From Rattus norvegicus (lineage: Eukaryota; Chordata; Mammalia; Rodentia; Muridae), in the NCBI RefSeq assembly GCF_036323735.1, contig NW_026947411.1:847178-911177 (forward strand): DNA of 64,000 bases, given 5' to 3'. Numbering within the stretch: the stretch's first letter is position 1; each line of letters starts with the position of its first letter. The notes beneath the pieces are model-generated. The model had not been told where the DNA came from. It saw only the letters and a program-made list of their open reading frames with translations, and did no database searches. This document shows positions 1-11,043 of this stretch, piece by piece. Both the position numbers and the translations under genes were made by a program.

Positions 1-536
1 TTTTGGAAAGTTTCCTGCTATTGAAATGCTATTCATGTTATTATTAGTAGACATATATAGCAATCATTGAGTAAGAGCACACCCCTTTGAAGCAGATCTC
101 TGCAGGCCTCCGAAGTTGCACTGTCCCGTAGTGATGCTATTCATACAAATAGATGAATTCTTTAGTCTTAATAATGATCCTACAATAATTCCTAAAATTA
201 TATGAATGGTTATTAAGCTCTTATATAGTGGAACTCCTACAAGTCTCTTTCTAATAGTCAGAATTCCAGTGACAACTCCAGTCTCCCAGGTGTCACCAGT
301 TAATTATTCTGAGACAGTAAACAGACTTTCTCCTACTCAGAACACAATTCAAGAAGTTGCAAAAACAGTTATCAAGTGTCATAAACTATTTGTTACAGGT
401 GCAAGGACAGGGGATAAGATATTGACTGTGTTTATCTGTAAATAACTTCACTAACAACTATGGTTTTAGACATTCAGTGAACCTGTAGAGCTGACACTGG
501 TGATGAATGTTTAGCCAGATAATTACTCCTGATGGA
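1..536. repeat. LTR-like repeat fragment, copy A
   Basis: This stretch aligns by eye with 28,906-29,450. The shared sequence starts at the first bases of the window and includes the 'gaattctttagtcttaata' stretch and the 'ctgacac' to 'gataattact' stretch near the end. Similarity stops just after 'ctgatgga', near 536. The other copy continues into an LTR-like GC-rich promoter region, so this is probably a truncated copy of the same long terminal repeat or internal segment. The left edge is cut by the window. The short open frame inside has no recognisable product. The family name is not known to me. Confidence 0.65.
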
Positions 537-1170
537 TATCCATGTAAACATTCTCGGTTGTAAACTTGTATTTCTATTTACGCTTTGATCTTTCATATGT
601 ACTTGTGGTGAACAATTTAACACCTGATCATGTATTCTGAAAGATTTTTAGGTGCTGAGGACAAAGAGAAGACACACATAAGGAGTGAGACAGAGGGTCT
701 AAACTGGAAGGACAGAGACAGATGGACAGAGCAGGAGAGGGGATGACCTGAAAAGACCAGTTTGAGATAAGGAGAACAAAGGTAAGTAGAACTAAGACAA
801 AAAGATCTGGGCTGAGAAGTAATGTAGAGAGGAATAACTTATGTAACATAAGAGAGCAATCTAGAGAATGCAGGTGAAAAGAGGACAAAAGAAGAAGCTG
901 GAAAGAACAGAAGGTGCAGGCAGGTTTCTCCTTATCTTGGGACAGAAAAGGACATTTCTTATAGCAATGCAAAATTAGTCTTGTTAAAAGGAACAGGCCT
1001 TTTCTTTTACAAACTTGGGTTTAAATCACTTAGCATTAAAAGGGTAGAAGCGATTTCTTTCTCTCTGTAATAAAGATTGGAGTTCATCTTTCTGTACTGG
1101 TCCTTGGTCTTTTGCACCATATGCATATGTAAGTATTGATGTCTGTGTAAGTATGCAATTATGAGAATGT
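537..1170. other. Apparently non-repetitive spacer
   Basis: No gene or known repeat is visible. The stretch from about 655 to 960 is purine-rich on the plus strand (many GA and AAG runs). The minus-strand open frames here simply reflect that composition. Confidence 0.4.
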
Positions 1171-1174
1171 ATGC

Positions 1175-1182
1175 ATGTGTGT

Positions 1183-1221
<39 letters not shown>

Positions 1222-1224
1222 TGT
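1175..1224. repeat. (GT)n microsatellite
   Basis: A run of GT dinucleotides with one GA interruption, followed by 'ttgtgtaagaatg'. It lies directly against the 5' end of the full-length L1 and probably belongs to the pre-insertion target. Confidence 0.95.
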
Positions 1225-1231
1225 AAGAATG

Positions 1232-1948
1232 TAATTGTGACTCTGCTCCCAGACCCCGTGAGAGAGAGACCCAACCGCCTGGTCAGGTGGGCACTCCTGA
1301 GGCTGCAGAGCTGAAGAGACAACCAACACTGCCCACCCCTGCCCACATCCCTGGCCCAAGAGGAAATTGTATAAGGCCTCTGGGCTCCCGTGAGGGCGGG
1401 CCCAGGAGCGGCAGGACCCCTGCCTGAGACACCACCAGAACCTGAAGGAAACAGACTGGATAAACAGTTCTCTGCACCCGAAACCTGTGGGAGGGAGAGC
1501 TAAACGTTCAGATAGGCAGACAAGCCTGGGAAACCAGAATAGACTGCTCTCTGCACATACATCTCGGAAGCAAGAGGTAAAAACAAAAGGCCATCTGGAA
1601 CCCTGATGCACTGAAGCTCCCGGAAAGGGTGGCGTAGATCTTCCTGGTTGCTGCCGTCACAGAGAGCCCGTGGGCAGCACCCTGTGAGTGAACTTGAGCC
1701 TCGGGACCACAGGTAAGACAAACTTTCTGCTGCAAGTGACCTGCCTGGTGAAATCAAGACACAGGCCCACATGAACAGCTGTAGACATGTACAGAGGAAA
1801 AACTACATGCCCAAAAGCAGAACACTCTGTCACCATAACTGACTGAAAGAGAGGAAAACAGGTCTACAGCACTCCTGACACACAGGCTTATAGGACAGTC
1901 TAGCCACTGTCAGAAATAGCAGAACAAAGTAACACTAGAGATAATCTG
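1232..1948 (+). promoter_or_regulatory. L1-A 5' UTR (internal promoter region)
   Basis: GC-rich leader upstream of ORF1, beginning near 'gactctgctcccagacccc' and containing 'gagggcgggcccagg'. Rodent L1 5' UTRs act as internal RNA polymerase II promoters. This copy looks like one monomeric rat-type leader rather than an array of mouse-type monomers. Promoter activity is inferred from the family, not seen. Minus-strand open frames in this region are composition shadows. Confidence 0.75.
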
Positions 1949-3101
1949 ATGCCGAGAGGCAAGCGCAAGAACCCAAGCAACAGAAACAAAGACTACATGG
2001 CATGATCGGAGTCCAATTCTCCCACCAAAAAAAAAAAAAAAAAAAACATGGAAAATCCAAACACACCAGAAAAGCAAGATCTAGTTTCAAAATCATATTT
2101 GATCATGATGCTGGAAGACTTCAAGAAAGACGTAAAGAACTCCCTTAGACAAACACAGGAAAACATTAATAAACAAGTAGAAGCCTACAGAAAGGAATCA
2201 CAAAAATCCCTGAAAGAATTCCAGGAAAACATAAATAAACAAGTAGATGCCCATAGAGAGGATACAAAAATCCCTGAAAGAGTTCCAGGAAAGCACAATC
2301 AAACAGTTGAAGGAATTAAAAATGGAAATAGAAGCAATCAAGAAAGAACACATGGAAAAAAACCCTGGATATAGAAAACAAAAAGAAGAGACAAGGAGCT
2401 GTAGATATAAGCTTCACCAACAGAATACAAGAGATGGAAGAGAGAATCTCAGGAGCAGAAGATTCCATAGAAATCATTGACTCAACTGTCAAAGATAATG
2501 TAAAGCAGAAAAAGCTACTGGTCCAAAACATACAGGAAATCCAGGACTCAATGAGAAGACAAAATCTAAGGATAATAGGTATAGAAGAGAGTGAAGACTC
2601 CCAGCTCAAAGGACCAGTAAATATCTTCAAAAAAACATAGAAGAAAACTTCCCTAACCTAAAAAAAGAGATACGCATAGACATACAAAAAGCCTACAGAA
2701 CTCCAAATAGATTGGACAAGAAAAGAAACACCTCCTGTCACATAATTGTCAAAACACCAAACGCACAAAATAAAGAAATAATATTAAAAACAGTAAGGGA
2801 AAAAAGTCAAGTAACATATAAAGGCAGACCTATCAGAATCACACCAGACTTCTTGCCAGAAACTATGAAGGCCAGAAGATCCTGGACTGATGTCATACAG
2901 ACCCTAAGAGAACACAAATGCCAGCCCAGGTTACTGTATCCTGCAAAACTCTCAATTATCATAGATGGAGAAACCAAGATATTCCATGACAAAACCAAAT
3001 TTACACAATATCTTTCTACAAATCTAGCAGTACAAAGGATATTAAATGGTAAAGCCCAACATAAGGGGGCAAGCTATACCCTAGAAGAAGCAAGAAACTA
3101 A
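1949..3101 (+). pseudogene. L1-A ORF1 (RNA-binding protein), broken
   Basis: The family start is the ATG at 1949, which opens a basic N-terminus (PRGKRKNPSNRNK) and then hits TGA at 2003-2005, after 18 codons. A poly-A slippage tract follows (about 2027-2046). The same frame reopens at 2048 as the coiled-coil region. The region at 2160-2300 holds two copies of a ~66-bp tandem block (SLKEFQENINKQV-type), the length-variable segment known for rat L1 ORF1. A one-base deletion in the second block, near 2262-2270, shifts the frame, and further shifts occur near 2374 and 2640. The C-terminal RNA-binding region is readable at 2712-3101 (motifs GRPIRITPDF and KARRSWTDVIQ). At least one stop and several frameshifts make this a pseudogene. 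Confidence 0.9.
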
Positions 3102-3159
3102 TCGTCTTGCAACAAAACAAAGAGAATGAAAGCACACAAACATAACCTCACATCCAAAA

Positions 3160-6100
3160 ATGAATATAAAGGGAAGCAATAATCACTATTCCTTAATATC
3201 TCTCAACATCAATGGCCTCAACTCCCCAATAAAAAGAAATAGATTAACAAACTGGATATGCAACGAGGACCCTGCATTCTGCTGCCTACAGGAAACACAC
3301 CTCAGAGACAAAGACAGACATTACCTCAGAGTGAAAGGCTGGAAAACAACTTTCCAAGAAAATGGTCAGAAGAAGCAAGCTGGAGTAGCCATTCTAATAT
3401 CAAATAAAATCAATTTTCAACTAAAAGTCATGAAAAAAGATAAGGAAGGACATCATATTCATCAATGGGAATATCCACCAAGATGAACTCTCAATCCTAA
3501 ATATCTATGCCCCAAATATAAGGGCACCTACATACATAAAAGAAACCTTACTAAAGCTCAAAACACACATTGCACCTCACACAATAATAGTGGGAGATTT
3601 CAACACCCCACTCTCATCAATGGACAGATCATGGAAACAGAAATTAAACAGTGATGTCGACAGACTAAGAGAAGTCATGAGTCAAATGGACTTAACGGAT
3701 ATTTATAGAATATTCTATCCTAAAGGAAAAGGATATACCTTCTTCTCAGCTCCTCATGGTACTTTCTCCAAAATTGACCATATAATTGGTCAAAAAACGG
3801 GCCTCAACAGGTACAGAAGGATAGAAATAATCCCATGCGTGCTATCAGACCACCACGGCCTAAAACTGGTCTTCAATAACAATAAGGGAAGAATGCCCAC
3901 ATATACGTGGAAATTGAACAGTGCTCTACTCAATGATAACCTGGTCAAGGAAGAAATAAAGAAAGAAATTAAAAACTTTTTAGAATTTAATGAAAATGAA
4001 GGTACAACATACCCAAACTTATGGGACACAATGAAAGCTGTGCTAAGAGGAAAACTCATAGCGCTGAGTGCCTACAGAAAGATACAGGAAAGAGCATATG
4101 TCAGCAGCTTGACAGCACACCTAAAAGCCCTAGAACAAAAAGATGCAAATACACCCAGGAGGAGTAGAAGGCAGGAAGTTATCAAACTCAGAGCTGAAAT
4201 CTGAAGTAGAAACAAGTAGAAACAAAAAGGACCATAGAAAGTAACAACAGTACCAAAACTTGGTTCTTTGATTAAATCAACAAGATAGATAAACCCTTAG
4301 CCAGACTAAAGAGAGGACACAGAGAGTGCGTCCAAATTAACAAAATCAGAAATGAAAGGGGAGACATAACTACAAATTCAGAGGAAATTAAAAAAATCAT
4401 CAGATCTTACTATAAAAACCTATATTCAACAAAACTTGAAAATCATCAGGAAATGGACAATTTCCTAGAAAGATAACAGGAACCGAAGTTAAAGCAGGAA
4501 CAGATAAACCAGTTAAACAACCCAATAACTCCTAAGGAAATAGAAGCAGTCATTAAAGGTCTCCCAACCAAAAAGTGCCCAAGTCCAGACGTGTTTAGTG
4601 CTGAATTCTATCAAAACTTCATAGAAGACCTCATACCAATATTATCAAACTATTCCCCCAAATTGAAACAGATGGATCACTACCGAATACCTTCTACAAA
4701 GCCACAATTACTCTTATACCTAAACCACACAAAGACACAACAAAGAAAGAGAACTTCAGACCAAATTCCCTTATGAATATCGACGCTAAAACACTCAATA
4801 AAATTCTGGCAAACCGAATTCAAGAGCACATCAAAACAATCATCCACCATGATCAAGTAGGCTTCATCCCAGGCATGCAGGGATGGTTTAATATATGGAA
4901 AACCATCAATGTGATCAATTATATAAACAAACTGAAAGAACAAAACCACATGATCATTTCATTAGATGCTGAGAAAGCATTTGACAAAATTCAACACCCC
5001 TTCATGATAAAAGTCCTGGAAAGAATAGGAATTCAAGGCCCATACCTAAACATAGTAAAAGCCATATACAGCAAACCAGTTGCTAACATTAAACTAAATG
5101 GAGAGAAACTTGAAGCAATCCCACTAAAATCAGGGACTAGACAAGGCTGCCCACTCTCTCCCTACTTATTCAATATAGTTCTTGGAGTTCTAGCCAGAGC
5201 AATCAGACAACAAAAGGAGGTCAAGGGGATACAGATCGGAAAAGAAGAGGTCAAAATATCACTTTTTGCAGATGACATGATAGTATCTTTAAGTGATCCC
5301 AAAAGTTCCACCAGAGAACTACTAAAGCTGATAAACAACTTCAGCAAAGTGGCTGGGTATAAAATTAACTCAAATAAATCAGTTGCCTTCCTCTATACAA
5401 AAGAGAAACAAGCCGAGAAAGAAATTAGGGAAACGACACCCTTCATAATAGACCCAAATAATATAAAGTACCTCGGTGTGACTTTAAACAAGCAAGTAAA
5501 AGATCTGTACAATAAGAACTTCAAGACACTGAGGAAAGAAATTGAAGAAGACCTCAGAAGATGGAAAGATCTCCCATGCTCATGGATTGGCAAGATTAAT
5601 ATAGTAAAAATGGCCATTTTACCAAAAGCAATCTACAGATTCAATGCAATCCCCATCAAAATACCAATCCAATTCTTCAAAGAGTTAGACAGAACAATTT
5701 GCAAATTCATCTGGAATAACAAAAAACACAGGATAGCTAAAGCTATCCTCAACAATAAAAGGACTTCAGGGGGAATCACTATCCCTGAACTCAAGCAGTA
5801 TTACAGAGCAATAGTGATAAAAACTGCATGGTATTGGTACAGAGACATTCAGATAGACCAATGGAATATAATTGAAGACCCAGAAATGAACCCACACACC
5901 TATGGTCACTTGATTTTTGACAAATGAGCCAAAACCATCCAATGGAAAAAAGATAGCATTTTCAGCAAATGGTGCTGGTTCAACTGGAGGTCAACATGTA
6001 GAAGAATGCAGATCGATCCATGCTTATCACCCTGTACAAAGATTAAGTCCAAGTGGATCATGGACCTCCACATCAAACCAGACACACTCAAACTAGTAGA

Positions 6101-6947
6101 AGAAAACTAGGGAAGTATCTGGAACACATGGGCACTGGAAAAAATTTCCTGAACAAAACACCAATGGCTTATGCTCTAAGATCAAGAATCGACAAATGGG
6201 ATCTCATAAAACTGCAAAGCTTCTGTAAGGCAAACGACACTGTGGTTAGGCCAAAACGGCAACCAACAGTTTGGGAAAAGATCTTTACCAATCCTACAAC
6301 AGATAATGGCCAAATTATATCCAACAGATATATCCAAAATATACAAAGAACTCAAGAAGTTAGACTGCAGGGAGACAAATAACCCTATTAAAAAATGGGG
6401 TTCAGAGCTAAAGAAACAATTAACTGCTGAGGAATGCCGAGTGGCTGAGAAACACCTAAAGAAATGTTCAACATCTTTACGCATAAGGGAAATGCAAATC
6501 AAAACAACCCTGAGATTTCACCTCACACCAGTGAGAATGGATAAGATCAAAAACTCAGGTGACAGCAGATGCTGGCGAGGATGTGGAGAAAGAGGAACAC
6601 TCCTCCATTGTTGGTGGGATTGCAGACTGGTAAAACCATTCTGGAAATCAGTCTGGAGGTTCCTCAGAAAATTGGACATTGAACTGCCTGAGGATCCAGC
6701 TATACCTCTCTTGGGCATATACCCAAAAGATGCCCCAACATATAAAAAAGACACGTGCTCCACTATGTTCATCGCAGCCTTATTTATAATAGCCAGAAGC
6801 TGGAAAGAGCCCAGATGCCCTTCAACAGAGGAATGGATACAGAAAATGTGGTACATCTACACAATGGAATATTACTCAGCTATCAAAAACAACGGCTTTA
6901 TGAAATTTCTTAGGCAAATGGTTGGAATTGGAAAATATCCTGAGTGA
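3160..6947 (+). pseudogene. L1-A ORF2 (endonuclease/reverse transcriptase), broken
   Basis: Domains appear in order. The apurinic-type endonuclease spans about 3160-3860, with LNINGLNS, CLQETHL, GDFNTPLS and SDHHGLKL retaining the usual Asn/Glu/Asp/His residues. A middle region is decayed (4205-4590). The reverse transcriptase lies in a 384-residue open stretch at 4773-5927, with TRQGCPLSP and the catalytic FADD at 5265-5276. The C-terminal domain (6306-6947) carries a CX3CX7HX4C zinc-knuckle-like motif. Breaks include indels near 3448-3480, an in-frame stop at 4202-4204 followed by disordered sequence, a frame change near 4776, a stop at 5925-5927, and indels around 6050-6300. The endonuclease and RT cores look well preserved, but they are not on one frame. 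Confidence 0.93.
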
Positions 6948-7716
6948 GCTAACCCAATCACAGAAAGATATACATGGTATGCACTCATTGATAAGTTGCT
7001 ATTATCCCAAATGCTTGAATTACCCTAGATGCCTAGAGCAAATGAAACTCAAGACGGATGATCAAAATGTGAATGCTTCACTCCTTCTTTAAAAGGGGAA
7101 AAAGAATACCCTTGGTAGGGAAGAGAGAGGCAAAGATTAAAACAGAGACTGAAGGAACACCCATTCAGAGCCTGCCCCTCATGTGGCCCATACATATACA
7201 GCCACCCAATTAGAGTATGAAGCAAAGAAGTGCAGACAGACAGGAGCCGGATGTAGATCGCTCCTGAGAGACACAGCCAGAATACAGCAAATATAGAGGC
7301 GAATGCCAGCAGCAAACCACTGAACTGAGAATAGGTCCCCCGTTGAAGGAATCAGAGAAAGAACTGGAAGAGCTTGAAGGGGCTCGAGACCCCAAAAGTA
7401 CAACAATGTCAAGCAACCAGAGCTTCCAGGGACTAAGCCACTACCTAAAGACTATACATGGACTGACCCTGGACTCTGACCCCATAGGTAGCAATGAATA
7501 TCCTAGTAAGAGCACCAGTGGAAGGGGAAGCCCTGGGTCCTGCTAAGACTGAACCCCCAGTGAACTAGTCTATGGGGGGAGGGCGGCAATGGGGGGAGGG
7601 TCGGGAGGGGAACACCCATAAGGAAGGGGAGGGGGGAGGGGAATGTTTGCCCGGAAACCGGGAAAGGGAATAACACTCGAAATGTATATAAGAAATACTC
7701 AAGTTAAAAAAAATTC
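6948..7716 (+). other. L1-A 3' UTR with G-rich polypurine tract
   Basis: Non-coding tail of L1-A. At 7576-7645 there are repeated runs of four to six G ('ggggggaggg', 'ggggagggg'), typical of rodent L1 3' UTRs and able in principle to form G-quadruplexes. The element ends at 'gttaaaaaaaattct' near 7716. Confidence 0.85.
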
Positions 7717-8762
7717 TCAAAAGAAGAGTTGAGCCTCTTCTGACACTGCAGTCCCCATGACTCTCCCACAAAGAAAGCCTAAATACCCAAAAGGAGAGCT
7801 ATGCCTGACCTACTCCAGTGAGATGTGCCAATTCTCATTCTTAGAATCTAACCAAGGAGTGGAAACTTTGACAATTGTTTTTAAAATGTGACATTCTACA
7901 AAAATAGGCAAAAACTCAGAAATGGCTAATAGATTAAAAAAAAGAGTTAGAATTATATTGTTAAATGATATTTCCCCAACATCATGTAAATAGATTTTAT
8001 TTTGCTTCAGTTAATTAAACATGCTATAGGAGGAAAATTTTAATTTCCTCTTTTTTTTAAACAAAATTTAACTTTTACATCCCCCTACCTATCAGAAAAT
8101 CAATATTCTTATACTGGAAGATGTGCCAGGCACAGGTCAAATTTCTAGTATAACCTGTTATTACAATCATCAGTCTTGTCATTTTCAAATGATGTTCACA
8201 TCATGCCTGTAAAACACAATGATAAACATGGCAGTATAACCATAAGGGCAGTGCAATGGTGTAAATAGCTTGGTGATAGCCAACAGCTCTCTAACTTGGC
8301 TTAAGTCCTGTTCAATGAAAATCGTTTGTAGTAGAAATGTAGCCATGTATATAAGACTATTGAAGCTGTGGGTGCGAAGGAGAATATACAGTCCCTTACT
8401 TACTTAAGCCAGTATCATACCTAACAACAATCAAAGCCATGTGTCCTTATATACAGAATTAATTACAGTCTCTGGAACAAACATCACAGTAAAAATCCCA
8501 GCCATAAAAAATGCAGGATAGTAATTTCAAGCCCAGTCTCAATGACTCTATCTACAAAATGTCACATGATTCAAGGCTGAGGAACATTACCGAAGAGGGA
8601 GCATGAAGATTGTAAGAGACTAAAGTTTTCTATGAGATGGTGTCTCAATGTAACACCAGAAATTACACTTATATCATCTCACTAAAACTACTGCCTAAAC
8701 AACAGCTGACGAAGAGAGGGAATGGAGAAGAATGGAACTTTAGTTCTATTTCTGTTTCAAAT
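7717..8762. other. Spacer without recognisable gene or repeat
   Basis: About 1 kb of AT-rich sequence. I see no coding signal, tRNA-like fold or known transposon. Confidence 0.4.
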
Positions 8763-8807
8763 TCTTCTTCTTCTTCTTCTTCTTCTTCTTCTTCTTCTTC
8801 TTCTTCT

Positions 8808-8888
<81 letters not shown>
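8763..8888. repeat. (TTC)n-(CT)n microsatellite
   Basis: Roughly 26 TTC triplets (8763-8841) pass through a short mixed stretch into about 22 CT dinucleotides. On the minus strand this is (GA)n(GAA)n, sitting exactly where the A-tail of antisense L1-B would be. The serine, leucine and glutamate homopolymer frames read across it are artefacts. Confidence 0.97.
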
Positions 8889-8891
<3 letters not shown>

Positions 8892-10504
8892 GTTGGAGAT
8901 TTCATGTTTACATTTCAAATGTTATTCCCTGTCCATGTTTTCAGTCCATACGCCCCTTAACCCTTCCCCCTACTCTTCTGTAAGGGAGTTCACATTCCCA
9001 CCCATGGCCTCCCCACACTTCCCCTTTTTCCCCAACACTGGGGGTCCTACCTTGGTAGAAACAAGAGTTTCTCATTACATTTTTCCCAGCAAGGCCATCC
9101 TTTGCTACATATGCAGTTGGAACCATGGGTCTGTCTATGTATAATCTTTCTCTTGTGGTTTGGTCCTGGTATCTCTGGTTGGTTGGCAATGTTATTATTA
9201 TGGGGTTGCAAATCACTTCAGCTCTTTCAATCCTTTCTCTAATTCCTCCAACCGGGTTCTGGTTCTTGGTTCAGTGGTTTGCTGTTTCCATTTTCCTCTG
9301 TATTTGACATATTCTGGCTGTGTCTCTCAGGAGGAATCAATATCCAGTCATTGTCAGCCTGCACTTCTTAACTTCATCCATCTTAACTAGTTTTGGTGTC
9401 TGTACATATATGGGCTACATGTGAGTCAGGCTCTGAATGGCAGGTCCTTCAGTCACTCTTATGAACTTTGCCTCCTTATCCCCTGTCACGGGTATTTTGG
9501 TTCCCCTTTTAAAGAAGGAGTGAAGCATCTGCATTTTGGTCATCCTTCTTCAGCTTCATGTGGTCTGTGTATGGCATGATGGGTATTTCAAGCTTTTTGG
9601 CTAATATCTGTTTATCAATGAATGCATATCAAGTGTGTTTTTCTGTGATTGAGTAACCTCACTCAGGATGATATTTTCTAGTTCCTTTTATATGACTAGA
9701 ATTTCATGAAGTCATTGTTTTTACAGCTGAGTAATATTCCATTTTGTAGATGTACCACATTTCTGTATCCATTCTTCTGTTGAAGGGCATCTGGGTTCTT
9801 TCCTGCTTCTAACTATTTTAAATATGGCTGCTATGAATACAGACAAATATATTTCTCGGTTGTATGTTGGACAATATTTTGGGTATATGCTCAGGATAGT
9901 TGTAGCTGCGTCCTCATTCATGGAATGTCCAATATTCTGAGGAAACTTCAGTGTGATTTTCCGAAGGGTTGTACAAGTCTGAAATCTCACCAACAATGGA
10001 GGAGTGTTCCTCATTCTCCACATCCTCACCAGCATCTTCTGTCACCTGAGATTTATATCTTAGCCATTCTCATTGGTGTGAGGTAGACGCTCAGATTTGT
10101 TTTGATTTGAATTTCCCTGATTACTAAGGATGTTGAACATTTATTTATGTGTTTTTTGGCCATTTGATAACCTGCATCTGAGAATGTTTTGTAACTCACA
10201 GTACCCCATTTTTAATTCTGTTTTTGCTTTCTAAAGTCTAACTTCTTAAGATCTTTGTATATTTTGGATATTACCCACTATCAGATATAGGATTGGTAAA
10301 AATGTTTTCCCAAACTGTTGGTTGCAGTTTTGTCTAAATGACAATGTATTTTGCCTTACAGAACTTTGCTATTTTATGAGGTCCTATTTGTCAATTCTTG
10401 ATCTTAGAGCATAAGTCATGTTTTTTTTTTTTTTGTTTTTTTTTCAGGAAACTTTCTCCAGTGCCCATGTGTTGAAGACTCTTCCCCATCTTTTCTTCTA
10501 TTAG
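8889..10504 (-). mobile_element. L1-B, 3' portion (antisense LINE-1)
   Basis: The sequence is the reverse complement of a rodent L1 3' UTR ('acatttcaaatgttattccc') running into ORF2. The C-terminal ORF2 frame is readable at 9721-10035 on the minus strand, with CPSTEEWIQK and SIYPKYCPTYN motifs. It stops at 10504, where ERV1 begins, and resumes at 15805. It is decayed, with several stops. Confidence 0.88.
10499..10504. repeat. ERV1 target-site duplication, left copy
   Basis: TATTAG immediately outside the left LTR end. The identical hexamer follows the right LTR at 15799-15804. Six bases is the usual duplication length for class II endogenous retroviruses. Confidence 0.93.
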
Positions 10505-10811
10505 TGTAGTGCCCACCTCGACCAGCAAGGAAGACACATCACCGTTGGATTCTTCTCAACAGCCTTTATTTCAGGAAAACCTCATTCTTGATGAGGGGGG
10601 CCCCGAGGGAAAAAAGGCACTCCCCCTAAATACAAGAAAGGCTGTGGTTGTAAATTTGTCCTCTGGGGATTGGTGGAGTATGAAATACCTTATTAGCGTG
10701 AATATCACTCCAGTCTGATAACTGCCGGAGAAATGTCAATACATGCACATTGTAGGTGTTTATCACTAACAACCACAAGATGTCGGAGCCATCTTTAGAC
10801 ACTCCCTACAT
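10505..10811 (-). repeat. ERV1 3' LTR
   Basis: 307 bp, plus-strand ends TGTAGTGCCC and CTCCCTACA. On the minus strand, an AATAAA polyadenylation signal (complement of TTTATT at 10565-10570) lies near the R/U5 side. By eye it differs from the 5' LTR at roughly 35-40 positions, which suggests an old insertion. Confidence 0.92.
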
Positions 10812-10832
10812 CTCCCTCTTTTTTGTTTTCTA
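10812..10832 (-). promoter_or_regulatory. ERV1 polypurine tract
   Basis: Directly inside the 3' LTR, the minus strand reads as an A/G-only run ending AAAAAAGAGGGAGA. This is the expected primer site for plus-strand DNA synthesis. Confidence 0.75.
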
Positions 10833-11043
10833 AAATGACTGTCTAGATCTTGGTGTCACATCAGTATATGTCATTGTTTCTGTCTTAGGTCGTTCTTCTC
10901 CAGGACTCGGCCTTACTTGTCCTTGTGTAACCCTATCGACACCAAGCCCCTGTCTTAGGTTGGTCTGAACCTGAGGAATGGTGTCCGTCTCTGGATATAA
11001 TGACTTCACATGACAGTGACAAAATATAGTCTAGGGCAAACTC

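Larger units (their letters stand above)
1232..7716 (+). mobile_element. L1-A: near full-length rat-type LINE-1, inactive
   Basis: About 6.5 kb in the canonical LINE-1 order: a 5' UTR (to 1948), ORF1 (1949-3101), a short inter-ORF gap, ORF2 (3160-6947), and a 3' UTR with a G-rich polypurine tract and short A-tail. LINE-1 moves by target-primed reverse transcription. ORF1 gives an RNA-binding trimer, and ORF2 gives endonuclease, reverse transcriptase and a C-terminal cysteine domain. Both frames carry stops and indels, so the copy cannot supply its own proteins. The exact 5' boundary is uncertain because of the adjoining GT repeat. I could not identify a convincing target-site duplication. Confidence 0.93.

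Noticed and set aside
206..445. 79-codon frame at the left edge
   Set aside because: It lies in a repeated LTR-like segment. The copy at 28,971-29,315 has a different frame structure and no recognisable domain.
1159..1772. Minus-strand proteins of 60-150 residues at the L1-A start
   Set aside because: They lie antisense in the GC-rich L1 5' UTR and run into the GT repeat (His-Thr runs). No independent coding evidence.
8637..9144. Open frames with long Ser, Leu or Glu runs
   Set aside because: They are translations of the TTC/CT microsatellite and its L1 flank, not genes.
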